This document shows, piece by piece, positions 7,923 to 16,533 of a stretch of 64,000 bases of DNA; the first letter of the stretch is position 1; each line of letters opens with the position of its first letter. The notes beneath the pieces are model-generated. The model saw only the letters and a program-made list of their open reading frames with translations, did not search any database and was not told the origin of the DNA. Both the position numbers and the translations under genes were made by a program. Origin of the DNA: Nonomuraea rubra (GTDB taxonomy: Bacteria > Actinomycetota > Actinomycetes > Streptosporangiales > Streptosporangiaceae); the NCBI RefSeq assembly GCF_014207985.1, contig NZ_JACHMI010000001.1, positions 9,345,001 through 9,409,000 of the forward strand, written 5' to 3'.

Positions 7923-8963
7923 TCAGCGCTCGCCCGCCGGTTCCCCGACCGGCTCGGGCCGCGCGGAGGCGGCGCGGACTCGGTCGCGGCGGTTGGCCAG
8001 CAGGCTGGTCACCGTGACGATGACCAGGACCGACACGATGACCAGGAGCGAGGCCAGGGTCGGGATCTCGGGCACCCACGCCCAGACGCCGTGCGCCCAG
8101 TGCAGGACGAGCTTGACCCCGATGAAGGCGAGGATGACGCTAAGGCCGTGGTTGAGGTGGCGGAGCCTGGTCAGCACGCCCTGGAGGACGAAGTACAGCG
8201 CCCGCAGCCCCAGCAGCGCGAAGGCGTTGGTGGCGAAGACGAGGAACGGGTCCTCCGTCACCCCGTACACGGCCGGTACGGAGTCCACGGCGAAGACGAT
8301 GTCCGTGCCCAGGATCGCGACGGCGGCCAGCGCCAGCGGGGTGAGCGCGAGCCGGCCGCGCTCGCGGACGACCAGCCGCGAGCCGCGGTAGTCGTCGGTG
8401 ACGGGCACGAAGCGGCGCACGAGCAGTACCGTGCGCATGGAGGAGATGTCCACCTCGTGCCCGCCGCCGCGCAGCACGTCCTTGACGATCTTGCCCGCGG
8501 TCACGATGAGGATCGCGCCGAACAGCAGGAACGCCCACGTGCCGCTCTGCAGCGCGGCGGCCCCGAGCCAGATGAAGACGACGCGCAGGACGAGCGCGCC
8601 GACGATGCCGTACAGCAGCACCCGCCTGGCCAGCGCGGGCGGCACCGCGAAGGCCGCGAGCAGCAGCATGAACACGAACAGGTTGTCCACCGACAGCGAC
8701 TTCTCCACCACGAACCCGGTGAAGAACTCCGCCGCCACGCCACCCCCGTGGGCGGCCCACAGGTAGCAGCCGAAGAGCACGGGCAGCAGCAGGTAGAAGA
8801 CCGACCAGCCGACGGACGCGCGCACGCTCTCCTCGCGCGGGCGCCGGGTGATCAGCAGGTCCACCAGCAGGAGCAGCGACAGGGCCGCCACCGTGACGGC
8901 CCAGAGCGCCGGTGAGGCGATGGTGCGCAGCTCGACGGCATACGAAAGTGTCCCCGCGGACAT
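7923..8963 (-). CDS. TerC family integral membrane protein
   Basis: Membrane protein of 346 aa with about nine hydrophobic segments. It shows the TerC family signatures EKSLSVDNLFVFMLL in the first half and TDIVFAVDSVPAVYGVTEDP in the second, where acidic residues inside membrane helices suggest metal-ion handling. TerC/Alx proteins are linked to tellurium resistance, manganese export and metalation of secreted proteins. The C-terminal 25 residues are charged and cytoplasmic. The ATG at 8963 follows GGGAGGGATTCC, a good ribosome-binding site. No ter operon partners are nearby, so a tellurite role cannot be claimed. Confidence 0.9.
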   Translation of the reverse strand: MSAGTLSYAVELRTIASPALWAVTVAALSLLLLVDLLITRRPREESVRASVGWSVFYLLLPVLFGCYLWAAHGGGVAAEFFTGFVVEKSLSVDNLFVFMLLLAAFAVPPALARRVLLYGIVGALVLRVVFIWLGAAALQSGTWAFLLFGAILIVTAGKIVKDVLRGGGHEVDISSMRTVLLVRRFVPVTDDYRGSRLVVRERGRLALTPLALAAVAILGTDIVFAVDSVPAVYGVTEDPFLVFATNAFALLGLRALYFVLQGVLTRLRHLNHGLSVILAFIGVKLVLHWAHGVWAWVPEIPTLASLLVIVSVLVIVTVTSLLANRRDRVRAASARPEPVGEPAGER

Positions 8964-9144
8964 GGAATCCCTCCCTCGAACAGTTCCGGCCGTTCGAGGT
9001 CTCCTTCACCCAGCGGGCGACCGTCCGGGAACGTGCGGGACGTCCGTATTGACCGGGCCGGCTCTTGAGAAGTACTCCCCTCGCCGGTTCAGACTAGAGC
9101 AGGCGGGGACTTCCCCTGACCGCGAGATGACTCCCGGTCCGTGC

Positions 9145-9173
9145 TTGACGGGACAATTGAATGAAATTTTAAA
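9145..9173 (+). promoter_or_regulatory. Promoter for leaderless TetR gene, with operator-like dyad
   Basis: TTGACG (9145-9150), a 17-nt spacer and TTTAAA (9168-9173) form a sigma-70-like promoter in a strikingly AT-rich patch. Transcription would start about 7 nt later, at the ATG at 9181. GAAT (9159-9162) and ATTC (9173-9176) are the outer arms of an imperfect dyad over the -10, a plausible autoregulatory TetR operator. Confidence 0.55.
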
Positions 9174-9180
9174 TTCGGTC

Positions 9181-9783
9181 ATGGGACGCATCGCGGGAGT
9201 CACCGCCGCGGAGACGCGCGAGCGCTTGCTGCTCGCCGCCGCCGAGGTCTTCGCCGAGCGCGGCTACGACGGCACGCGCGTGGCGGACATCGCCGCCGCC
9301 GCGGGGGTGAGCAACGGCGCCCTGTACGCGCACTTCGGCTCGAAGGCCGGGCTGCTCGTGGCCGCTCTGCGCGCGCACGGGCGGCACCAGCTCGCGAGCC
9401 TGTTCGTCACCGACCCCGACCGGTCGGCCACGGAGCTGCTGCTCGCCATCGGGCGCACGCTGACCCGCCGGCGCGACCCCCTCGGCTACCTCGTCGTGGA
9501 GGCGCTGGTCGCGGCGCGCAGGGACGAGGACGTGGCCGGGCCGATGCGCGACTACGTCGCCGAGCGGGCCACCTGGATCGCCGACCTCGTACGGGTGGCG
9601 CAGGGCGACGCCGAGCTGGACCGCGAGCTGTCGCCGGACGCCGTGGCGCACTTCTGCCTGCTGCTCGGGATGGGCAGCGCGCTGGTCAGCCCGGAGCTGC
9701 ACGGGGTCGGCGACGAGGAGTGGGCGGCGCTGCTGTCGCGGATCGTCAAGGCCCTGGCCCCGCGGGAGGAGCCCGGAGACTGA
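9181..9783 (+). CDS. TetR/AcrR family transcriptional regulator
   Basis: Regulator of 200 aa. The helix-turn-helix covers about residues 11-57: TRERLLLAAAEVFAERGY, then RVADIAAAAGVSNGALYAHF, a textbook TetR_N. The C-terminal part (about 80-190) is the effector domain. An earlier ATG at 9160 stops after three codons, so 9181 is the start; it has no Shine-Dalgarno but a promoter that would place transcription at the ATG. The amine oxidase gene follows 96 nt downstream on the same strand, so this regulator may control amine use. The divergent TerC gene is another candidate target. Confidence 0.9.
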   Translation: MGRIAGVTAAETRERLLLAAAEVFAERGYDGTRVADIAAAAGVSNGALYAHFGSKAGLLVAALRAHGRHQLASLFVTDPDRSATELLLAIGRTLTRRRDPLGYLVVEALVAARRDEDVAGPMRDYVAERATWIADLVRVAQGDAELDRELSPDAVAHFCLLLGMGSALVSPELHGVGDEEWAALLSRIVKALAPREEPGD

Positions 9784-9879
9784 CGCGGCGGGCGGCGAGG
9801 ACAATCGACGGCCGCTCTGGAAATCACGGGCGCGGTGGTGTTCGCTGACGGCGACGTTCCTCTACGCGAGGGAGAAGCC

Positions 9880-11793
9880 ATGACCACCCCGCCGCACCCG
9901 CTCGACCCGCTGACGCCCGAGGAGATCGCCGCCACCCGGACCGTGCTGGCCGCCGCCGGGCTGATCAAGGACACCACCCGCTTCGCGTACACCGGGCTGG
10001 AGGAGCCGCCCAAGGACGCGATGCTCGCCTACTCGCCCGGGTCCCCGCCCGACCGCAGGGTCCGGGTGCTGCTCCTCGACCTGGCCGGGGCGGCGCCGCG
10101 CGACGTGGTCGTCTCGCTCACCAGGGGGACGGTCGACGCCGACCGCGCCCTCGACCCCGCCGTCGACGGCCAGCCGCCCGTGCTGGACGCGGAGTTCGGG
10201 ATCGTCGAGGAGGTGCTGGCGGCCGACGAGCGGTGGATCGCCGCGCTCAAGAGCCGCGGGCTGGACGTCGCCAAGGTCAGGGTGGCCCCGCTGTCGGCCG
10301 GCGTGTACGCCGACGAGTTCCCCGGCGAGTCGGGCCGCCGCATGCTGCGCGGGCTCGCCTTCGTGCAGGAGCACGAGAAGGACCACGCCTGGGCGCATCC
10401 CGTGGACGGCCTCGTCGCGTACGTGGACGTGCTCAACCGCACCGTGGACCAGGTGATCGACACGGGCCCCGTCCCGATCCCGTCGGTCTCGGGCAACTAC
10501 GACGACGCCGCCGTCTCGGGCGCCCCGCGGACCACGCAGCGGCCCATCGAGATCACCCAGCCCGACGGCCCCAGCTTCACCCTCGAAGGAAACCTGCTGC
10601 GCTGGGAGAACTGGTCGCTGCGGATCGGCTTCGACGTGCGCGAGGGGCTCGTCCTGCACCAGATCGCCTTCCACGACCGGGACGCGGGCCGCGAGCGCCC
10701 GATCGTCCACCGGGCCTCGATCGCCGAGATGGTCGTGCCGTACGCCGACCCCTCCCCGATCCGCTCCTGGCAGAACTACTTCGACGCCGGCGAGTACCTG
10801 TTCGGCCAGTACGCCAACGCCCTGGAGCGGGGCTGCGACTGCGTCGGCGAGATCACCTACCTGGACGCCGTCATCGCCGACGAGCACGGCGCCGCGCGCA
10901 CCCTGCCGAACGCGATCTGCCTGCACGAGGAGGACCACGGCATCCTGTGGAAGCACACGGACCTGTGGACGGGCTCGGCGGAGGTCCGCCGCCAGCGCCG
11001 CCTGGTGCTGTCGTTCTTCACCACGGTCGGCAACTACGACTACGGCTTCTACTGGTACCTCTACCTCGACGGCACCATCGAGCTCCAGGTCAAGGCGACC
11101 GGCGTGCTGTTCACCTCCGCCTACCCGGAGGGCGGCTCCGCGTACGCGACGGAGGTCGCGCCCGGCCTGGCCGCGCCCTACCACCAGCACCTGTTCTGCG
11201 CCCGCCTGGACATGGCGGTGGACGGGCCGGACAACCGGGTGGAGGAGGTCGAGCTGGTCCGCGTCCCGATGGGGGCGGGCAACCCGCGCGGCAACGCCTT
11301 CACCTACCGGCGCACCCCGCTGACGAGGGAGGGCGAGGCCCAGCGCGACGCGGACCCGGCCGCCGGGCGCACCTGGCACATCACCAACCCGGCCTCGCTC
11401 AACGCGCTCGGCCGGCCCGTCGCCTACGTGCTCCACCCCGAGGGCCGGCCGGTGCTGCTGGCCGATCCGGGCTCCTCCATCGCGGCGCGGGCCGCGTTCG
11501 CGACCAGGCACCTGTGGGTCACCGCGTACGACCCGGACGAGCGTTACCCGGCCGGTTACCTCGTCAACCAGCACCCGGGAGGCGCCGGGCTGCCTGCCTT
11601 CGCCGCCGCGGACCGCGACCTCGACGGCCGCTCGCTCGTCGTCTGGCACGTGTTCGGGCTGACCCACGTTCCCCGGCCGGAGGACTGGCCGGTCATGCCG
11701 GTGGAGTACACGGGCTTCACGCTCAAGCCGGCCGGCTTCTTCGACCGCAATCCGACGCTCGACGTTCCCGCGCACCACGGGCACGGCGCGTGA
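9880..11793 (+). CDS. Copper-containing primary amine oxidase
   Basis: Quinoenzyme of 637 aa that oxidatively deaminates primary amines to aldehyde, ammonia and H2O2. The topaquinone precursor is Y386 in TVGNYD, matching the TXXNYD/E consensus. The copper ligands are H435 and H437 in HQH and H596 in [10 protein letters not shown]; the probable catalytic base is D302 in YFDAGEY. These positions are each four higher than in the Arthrobacter globiformis enzyme, so the architecture is intact. No signal peptide is visible, so it is likely cytoplasmic. GAGGGAG precedes the ATG at 9880. The LacI gene converges 3 nt beyond the stop. Confidence 0.96.
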   Translation: MTTPPHPLDPLTPEEIAATRTVLAAAGLIKDTTRFAYTGLEEPPKDAMLAYSPGSPPDRRVRVLLLDLAGAAPRDVVVSLTRGTVDADRALDPAVDGQPPVLDAEFGIVEEVLAADERWIAALKSRGLDVAKVRVAPLSAGVYADEFPGESGRRMLRGLAFVQEHEKDHAWAHPVDGLVAYVDVLNRTVDQVIDTGPVPIPSVSGNYDDAAVSGAPRTTQRPIEITQPDGPSFTLEGNLLRWENWSLRIGFDVREGLVLHQIAFHDRDAGRERPIVHRASIAEMVVPYADPSPIRSWQNYFDAGEYLFGQYANALERGCDCVGEITYLDAVIADEHGAARTLPNAICLHEEDHGILWKHTDLWTGSAEVRRQRRLVLSFFTTVGNYDYGFYWYLYLDGTIELQVKATGVLFTSAYPEGGSAYATEVAPGLAAPYHQHLFCARLDMAVDGPDNRVEEVELVRVPMGAGNPRGNAFTYRRTPLTREGEAQRDADPAAGRTWHITNPASLNALGRPVAYVLHPEGRPVLLADPGSSIAARAAFATRHLWVTAYDPDERYPAGYLVNQHPGGAGLPAFAAADRDLDGRSLVVWHVFGLTHVPRPEDWPVMPVEYTGFTLKPAGFFDRNPTLDVPAHHGHGA

Positions 11794-11796
11794 CGG

Positions 11797-12825
11797 TCAC
11801 GCGGGAGCGTCGTTCACGCGGACGTGGGCCGTGGTGGAGGTGCGCGCCATCAGGTCGGGCTGGAAGATGACCTGGCGGTGCTCGTGGTCGCCGGCCTGGT
11901 TGGCCTCCTCCAGCAGGAGCGTGGCGGCGGTTTGGCCGAGCTGCTCGCGCGGCTGCCTGATCGACGACAGCGGCACGGCGGCCGCCGCGGCGAAGTCGAT
12001 GTCGTCGTACCCGAGGATGGCCAGGTCGGCGGGCACCCGCAGCCCGCGCAGGGTCATCTCCTGCAGCACGCCGATCGCGACCAGGTCGTTGGCGCAGAAG
12101 ACCGCGGTGGGCCGCTCGCCGGGCGGCAGGTCCGCGATCTCCTTGCCGACGGTGCGGCCGGTGGCGACGGTGAGGTCGGGCAGGGGGATCACGGTCAGCG
12201 TGTCGTCGGGGCCGAGCACGCGGGCCAGGCCGTCGCGCCGCTCGCGTACCTGCCGGACGGTGAACGGGCCGCCGGCGAAGGCGATGCGCCGGTGCCCCCG
12301 CTCGCGCAGGTGCTGACCGGCCAGCACGCCCCCGAGCACGTCGTCCACCGCGACGGCGCAACCGCCGCTGTGGCCCGCCGAGCTGTCGAAGCGCACCACC
12401 GGGATGCCGCGCGAGACGAGCCTGCTCAGCCGCTCCTCCTCGCCCCTGTCGTTCACCGGCGTGATGAGCACGCCCAGGGGCCGCTGCTCCTCGAACGTCT
12501 CCAGCAGCCCCGCCTCGCGGCCGGCGTCCTTGTTGCTGTTGAACACCATCACGGTGACGTCGGCCTGCTGGGCGGCGGTCTCCACGCCGCGCAGGACGTC
12601 GATGAAGAACGGGTTGGCGAGATCGAGCGCGACCACCCCGATGATGCGGCTCCGCCCCGCCCGCAACTGGCGGGCGGAGCCGTTGCGCACGTAGCCGAGC
12701 CGCTCGATCGCCTCCTGCACCCGCCGCCGGGTGTCGGGCGCGACCATCTCCGGCCGGTTGAGCACGTTGCTCACGGTGCCGACGGAGACCCCGGCGAGCC
12801 GGGCGACCTCTTTCATGCTCGACAT
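11797..12825 (-). CDS. LacI family transcriptional regulator
   Basis: Regulator of 342 aa. The LacI helix-turn-helix is at residues 4-23 (MKEVARLAGVSVGTVSNVLN), with the hinge helix near 45-60 (GYVRNGSARQLRAGRS). The periplasmic-binding-protein-like effector domain follows (IGVVALDLANPFF, AVFCANDLVAIGVL, GYDDIDFA). Such proteins usually repress sugar-use genes and release DNA on binding a sugar. The neighbours are a convergent amine oxidase and a secreted protein gene, neither an obvious sugar target, so its regulon is probably unlinked or it controls itself. GAGGA stands before the ATG at 12825. Confidence 0.93.
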   Translation of the reverse strand: MSSMKEVARLAGVSVGTVSNVLNRPEMVAPDTRRRVQEAIERLGYVRNGSARQLRAGRSRIIGVVALDLANPFFIDVLRGVETAAQQADVTVMVFNSNKDAGREAGLLETFEEQRPLGVLITPVNDRGEEERLSRLVSRGIPVVRFDSSAGHSGGCAVAVDDVLGGVLAGQHLRERGHRRIAFAGGPFTVRQVRERRDGLARVLGPDDTLTVIPLPDLTVATGRTVGKEIADLPPGERPTAVFCANDLVAIGVLQEMTLRGLRVPADLAILGYDDIDFAAAAAVPLSSIRQPREQLGQTAATLLLEEANQAGDHEHRQVIFQPDLMARTSTTAHVRVNDAPA

Positions 12826-12872
12826 CGTTCCTCGAGTCCCGTGAGCGGCGCGAGCGCTGTTCGTCCGCTGTG

Positions 12873-12878
12873 ATCATA
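12873..12878 (-). promoter_or_regulatory. -10 box of the lacI-type gene
   Basis: On the minus strand this reads TATGAT, one mismatch from the consensus, and would give a leader of about 40 nt to the ATG at 12825. No good -35 is seen at 17-18 nt, so an activator or weak promoter is possible. Confidence 0.4.
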
Positions 12879-12929
12879 GCGCAGCCACTCAGAGGGATTT
12901 GGAACGATTTGAACACGCTCCCGCTGCTT

Positions 12930-12969
12930 TATCCGTGCCTATTCGTGCTTATTCGTGCTTATCCGGCGT
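12930..12969. repeat. Tandem 10-bp repeats over a stop codon
   Basis: Units TATCCGTGCC, TATTCGTGCT, TATTCGTGCT and a degenerate TATCCGGCGT run head to tail with 10-bp period. They cover the TAA stop (12959-12961) of the gene to the right and lie about 60 bp upstream of the lacI-type -10 box. One-helical-turn spacing would place a bound protein on one DNA face. Replication slippage is an alternative origin. Confidence 0.6.
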
Positions 12970-13762
12970 CAGGGACTGCCGGGGCGTCGTTCGTCCAGCC
13001 CGCCTCGAACGTCTCCACCCTGTCCTTGCCCTTGACCGGCTTGCCGCCGGGCAGGGCCAGCTTGTGGCCGGACCGGCCCTGGGGGTCCTTGGCCCGGCCC
13101 AGGTCCTTGACCCCCTCGGTGGTCCGCAGCGCCTCGTACGCGGCGGCGCGGACCTTCCGCGGCACCGGGTTCTGGTAGAGGAGCCGGGTCAGGCTCTCGG
13201 CCACGTACAGGTCCAGGTGGTCCAGCCAGTCCTGCTTCGTGGCCCTGGGGTCGGTCGTCCTGGCCTCCTCGGCCGCCTTGTCGATCCAGGCGTTCACCTC
13301 GGAGGTGACGTACCGCCTGATCCCGGCCGCGTCCGCGGGCAGCTTCTGCAGCTGCTCGAACGTGACCGGCCGCTCACCCAGCATCAACGCGGCGGGACGC
13401 TCGTCCACCTTCTTGACCCAGCCCTTGCCCGGCTTCGTGGACAGCGTGATCTTCATGCCTTCCGTGCGGTACGTCCACGAGCTCGGCGAGCCGTCCTTCT
13501 TCCACGCCTGCTCGTCCTGTTTCGTCTTGGGATAGGCGCCCAGCGGCCGGTAGGCGGCCCACGACCGGCCGTCCGGAGTCGCCCAGTCCACGCTGGCACG
13601 GCGCTCCATCACCGCGTACCCGCTGCCCACCGGGCGCGGGTGCTCCATCGTGATGATCGTCTTGACGCGCCAGAACTTCGCCTCCGGCTCGGCCGCGTGG
13701 GCGGGCGCCCCGGCCAGCGCCAGGCCGGCCATCGTCGCGACGGCGGCTGCGAGAACTCTCAT
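12959..13762 (-). CDS. Secreted protein related to the CU044_5270 family
   Basis: Predicted exported protein of 267 aa: signal peptide MRVLAAAVATMAGLALAGAP with likely cleavage after AHA (about residue 23), and no later membrane segment. The body resembles the C-terminal part of the preceding gene product (AAYEALRTTEGVKDLG here, AAYRLLASLPGVTAAG there), so the two look like diverged paralogues. The ATG at 13762 overlaps the upstream stop as ATGA. It is the third gene of a sigma factor - CU044_5270 - secreted protein operon. Molecular function is not known; an extracytoplasmic sensor or anti-sigma role is only inference. Confidence 0.75.
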   Translation of the reverse strand: MRVLAAAVATMAGLALAGAPAHAAEPEAKFWRVKTIITMEHPRPVGSGYAVMERRASVDWATPDGRSWAAYRPLGAYPKTKQDEQAWKKDGSPSSWTYRTEGMKITLSTKPGKGWVKKVDERPAALMLGERPVTFEQLQKLPADAAGIRRYVTSEVNAWIDKAAEEARTTDPRATKQDWLDHLDLYVAESLTRLLYQNPVPRKVRAAAYEALRTTEGVKDLGRAKDPQGRSGHKLALPGGKPVKGKDRVETFEAGWTNDAPAVPDAG

Positions 13763-14802
13763 TTCGACTCCTTCAGTGGGTTCTGATCCGTCCAGACGCT
13801 GTCCCGGATCGCGGTGTACTCCAGGAGCCGCCCTTCCTGGGCGGTACGCGTCTCGATCGACAAGGGCTTTCCTGTGGCGGGATCGATCACCAGCCGGGTC
13901 CTGGTCTCGCCCGCGTATCCGGTCACGGGCAGCTCGGCCGAGTGATACTCCAGGCCCTCCCCCGGCCGCCCGAGCACGTCCGTCACGGCGCCGGCCGCCG
14001 TCACCCCGGGCAGCGAGGCGAGCAGCCGGTACGCCGCCGCCCTGGTCCCGCTCGTCACCGGGGCGTACACCAGCAGCCGGACGACGTTGTCGGCCAGCGC
14101 GCGGTCGTCCACGCCCGCCCCGTACAGGGCGCGCAGCCCCTCGGGCGTGTCCGGGACCTCGCCCAGCTTGGTCAGCGGCTCGCCGGCGAGGACGATGCGG
14201 AAGTCCCAGTCCTCGCTCGACCAGGTCCTCGCCTCGCCCGCGCCCCCGTTGACGACGCCGCCGGCCCGCTCGGGCGTGACGAGACCGGGCGGGTCCGCGT
14301 ACCGCCACGACGTGGGCGAGCCCGCGGCCCGCCAGGCCTCCTCGTCCCGCGCGCTCGCGGGCTCCGCCCCCAGGTACGTGGTGCGGTACCAGGTCCTGGC
14401 CTCCGGGTCGGCCGGGATCCACACCTCGGCCGACTCGCTCTGCCGCAGCCGGTAGCGGTGATCCGGGTCGTCGAACTCGCGGCCGTTCACCAGCGTGCTG
14501 CCCCACCAGGCGCCCTCGTCCGGCTGCCTGGCCACCGACTCGGCCGCCGCCAGCAACATCCGGTCCGCGGTCAGCGGCGCGACCGCGACCGGCCTCGCGC
14601 CCTGCTGCGCCGGCGGCGGCGCCGCGGTGATCACGACGGCCGCCGCGGCCACCAGCGCCGGCCCCGCGGCCCGCCGGCGGCCCCGCCCGAACCTCCGTTC
14701 CCGGGCGAACGCCCTGTTCAGTCGATCCCGGCCGGCCTGCTGGACCTCGGGGTCCAAGGGGGGCGCGGGCAGCAGCTCGCGTACCGCCCGGTAGTCATCC
14801 AT
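13759..14802 (-). CDS. CU044_5270 family membrane-anchored protein
   Basis: Protein of 347 aa with a charged N-terminal cytoplasmic stretch (about 1-45), one membrane helix (GPALVAAAAVVITAA, about 46-62) and a large extracytoplasmic domain. The layout is that of proteins encoded behind actinomycete ECF sigma factors and suggests a transmembrane anti-sigma. The N-terminal 45 residues (YRAVRELLPAPPLDPEVQQA) would be the sigma-contacting segment. The ATG at 14802 lies 8 nt inside the 3' end of the sigma gene, implying coupled translation. No zinc-finger motif is present. Assignment to CU044_5270 rests on remembered family features; function is inferred from context. Confidence 0.8.
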   Translation of the reverse strand: MDDYRAVRELLPAPPLDPEVQQAGRDRLNRAFARERRFGRGRRRAAGPALVAAAAVVITAAPPPAQQGARPVAVAPLTADRMLLAAAESVARQPDEGAWWGSTLVNGREFDDPDHRYRLRQSESAEVWIPADPEARTWYRTTYLGAEPASARDEEAWRAAGSPTSWRYADPPGLVTPERAGGVVNGGAGEARTWSSEDWDFRIVLAGEPLTKLGEVPDTPEGLRALYGAGVDDRALADNVVRLLVYAPVTSGTRAAAYRLLASLPGVTAAGAVTDVLGRPGEGLEYHSAELPVTGYAGETRTRLVIDPATGKPLSIETRTAQEGRLLEYTAIRDSVWTDQNPLKESK

Positions 14803-15400
14803 CGGTTCCTCCTGACAGCGGGTTGGCGCCGCCCAGGGCGGCGCGAAGCTTTCTGCGTACGCGGGACAGGCGGGAGCCGACCGTGCCGTACGGGATGCCG
14901 AGCGCCGTGGCCACCTCGTCGTGGCTCAGCCCGCCCAGCGCGCTCAGCAGCAGCACGTCGCGGTCGCCGTCGGGCAGCGCCTCCAGCTCGGCGGCCAGCC
15001 GCGCCTGCTCGTTCCCGGCGTCCACGCGGCTGATGACCCGCTCCTCGTGGCCGTGCTCGGGCCGCTCCTCCGCCGCGGAGCTGCGGCGCAACGCCGCCAG
15101 CTTCCTGGTCTCCGTGCGCCGGTGCAGGGCGATCAGGTTCGTGGCGATGCCGTACAGCCAGGGGCGTACCTCGCCGCGTTCCCTGTCGAAGGTCCTACGC
15201 TTCCTGAACGCGGTGAGGAACACCTCGGACGCGAGGTCGTCGGCCGTCTGCCGGTCCAGCCGCCGGCCGAGGTAGGCGTGGATCTCGGCGAAGTAGCGGT
15301 CGTAGATCTCGCCGAAACGGTCCGGCCTGCGGTACGACGCCTCCAGCAGTTCCGCGTCGCTCGGAGGTCCCTGGTGAGGGAGCCGGCGGGGAGCGGTCAT
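14795..15400 (-). CDS. ECF-type RNA polymerase sigma factor
   Basis: Sigma factor of 201 aa. Region 2 is seen as RFGEIYDRYFAEIHAYL and DDLASEVFLTAFRKRRTFD, followed by VRPWLYGIATNLIALHRR. Region 4 is ALPDGDRDVLLLSALGG then LSHDEVATALGIPYGTVGSR, the -35-reading helix-turn-helix. The ATG at 15400 is preferred; a GTG 12 nt upstream is in frame but has no better ribosome-binding site. The 3' end overlaps the CU044_5270 gene by 8 nt. This subgroup of actinomycete sigma factors is regularly paired with such membrane proteins. Confidence 0.92.
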   Translation of the reverse strand: MTAPRRLPHQGPPSDAELLEASYRRPDRFGEIYDRYFAEIHAYLGRRLDRQTADDLASEVFLTAFRKRRTFDRERGEVRPWLYGIATNLIALHRRTETRKLAALRRSSAAEERPEHGHEERVISRVDAGNEQARLAAELEALPDGDRDVLLLSALGGLSHDEVATALGIPYGTVGSRLSRVRRKLRAALGGANPLSGGTDG

Positions 15401-15656
15401 GTTGGCAGTCACACCTGTACTCAACCGAAGGGCCGAATCCCTTTCACGGCGAGCCGGCCGCAGGAGCGGGAGTCTTGCTGTGGTACCGCGCACGGCTACG
15501 CACCGCGAGATGAGAGTGTGCGGCAGGTCACCCCTTGTGATCTTCGTACGATGGACTTGACCCCCGAGACCATCCATGCCTAGATCAAGAGACTCACCCT
15601 CGCCCCACACGCCCCGAAGGACACCCCCGCATGGCATCGGCAGGAGCGTGCCGGAA

Positions 15657-16247
15657 ATGCTGACCGACCAGACCGAAGAGCGGCGACGCCGCCGAGGGCT
15701 GGCGCTGCGGATCTCCACCCTGCTGCTGGGCGTCCTCCACCTGGTGCTCGCCGCCATCCTGATCGCCGTCCCCGGCAGCTCTCCCTCACTCGACCCCCTT
15801 CCGTCGCTGGACGCCGACAAGGAGACCTCCGACAGGAGGTCCGCCGGCAGAAGCCCCACGGCCGAACCCGGCACCGGACGCCCGATCGCCGCGACCAGCC
15901 CCCACTCGGCCTCGCCCCCGGTAACCCCCACCCCCGCGAACCCCACCGCCTCCGCTCACCCCTCAACCACCCCGCAGACCCCCACCGCCACCTCGTCCTC
16001 CATCCCTGAGGCCACCCCCCGCCCCAGCAGCGGCCCCGTAGCCGAAAGCGGCGTCGTACCACCATCGGAAGGCGTCCGAGAGGCATCGAAGATCGCCCCA
16101 GCAATCCCACAGAAGACCGTCAAAACCAGGCCGGCCCGCCCATCCAAGACCCCTACCCCGGCCATCGCCCCCAGCCCGGAACACGTCCCTCCAGGCCAGA
16201 CCCGCGAACCACCAGGCCGAGTCCGCGGCAGCGGCCCCACCCGGTAA
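15657..16247 (+). CDS. Single-pass membrane protein with Pro/Ser/Thr-rich tail, function unknown
   Basis: Predicted 196-aa protein. A short charged N-terminus (QTEERRRRRG) precedes one membrane helix (ISTLLLGVLHLVLAAILIAV, about residues 19-40). About 150 residues rich in Pro, Thr, Ser and Ala follow, of the kind seen in cell-wall-spanning or mucin-like domains. With the basic side inside, the tail would face outward. AGGAG lies 10 nt before the ATG at 15657; the open frame extends upstream but without a better start. No catalytic domain is recognised. It is divergent from the ECF sigma gene. Low-complexity GC-rich reading frames can be spurious, so confidence is moderate. Confidence 0.5.
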   Translation: MLTDQTEERRRRRGLALRISTLLLGVLHLVLAAILIAVPGSSPSLDPLPSLDADKETSDRRSAGRSPTAEPGTGRPIAATSPHSASPPVTPTPANPTASAHPSTTPQTPTATSSSIPEATPRPSSGPVAESGVVPPSEGVREASKIAPAIPQKTVKTRPARPSKTPTPAIAPSPEHVPPGQTREPPGRVRGSGPTR

Positions 16248-16294
16248 GGGCACAACAAGCAGGACTGCACACCGTCACGGGCCAGCGCGTGGTC

Positions 16295-16336
16295 GCTCCA
16301 CCCTTGGCTCCACCCATGTGAGGTGCCGCTCCACCC
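16295..16336. repeat. Three direct repeats of GCTCCACCC upstream of the two-component operon
   Basis: Exact 9-bp copies begin at 16295, 16307 and 16328, spaced 12 and 21 nt, that is near whole helical turns. They end 24 nt before the ATG of the 56-aa membrane protein. They could bind the NarL-type response regulator encoded downstream (autoregulation); that link is inference. Confidence 0.5.
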
Positions 16337-16359
16337 ACCCGCCTGCTTAGCGTTCCGGC

Positions 16360-16530
16360 ATGGACAAACGGCTTGAACTGCTGCAACGTCTGCTGGACGC
16401 CAACGGGGGCAAAGTGAACGGGAAGTTCTTGATCGCGGTCATCGTCGTGGCCGTGATCGTGGTCATCGGGTTCCTCGCGTTCCGGCTTATCTTGGTGGAC
16501 ATGATTCTCAGCCTGCGGGACGCCCGCTAG
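16360..16530 (+). CDS. 56-aa single-pass membrane microprotein upstream of the sensor kinase
   Basis: Short reading frame of 56 codons plus stop. The product has a polar N-terminus (MDKRLELLQRLLDANGGKV), one clean membrane helix (FLIAVIVVAVIVVIGFLAF, about residues 23-41) and a short charged tail ending SLRDAR. It ends 3 nt before the histidine-kinase ATG, so the two are almost certainly co-transcribed. Codon use is typical of the neighbours, with G/C at most third positions. Small membrane proteins next to sensor kinases can modulate them; that role here is inference. No homologue is recognised. Confidence 0.7.
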   Translation: MDKRLELLQRLLDANGGKVNGKFLIAVIVVAVIVVIGFLAFRLILVDMILSLRDAR

Positions 16531-16533
16531 CAC

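Noticed and set aside
9862..11784. 640-codon open frame antisense to the amine oxidase gene
   Set aside because: High third-position GC produces long mirror frames; the translation is Val/Arg/Gly-rich with no domain, while the plus strand encodes a complete amine oxidase.
15576..15656. 27-codon N-terminal extension of the Pro/Ser/Thr-rich membrane protein
   Set aside because: The upstream start lacks a ribosome-binding site, whereas the ATG at 15657 has AGGAG and opens just before a normal membrane helix.
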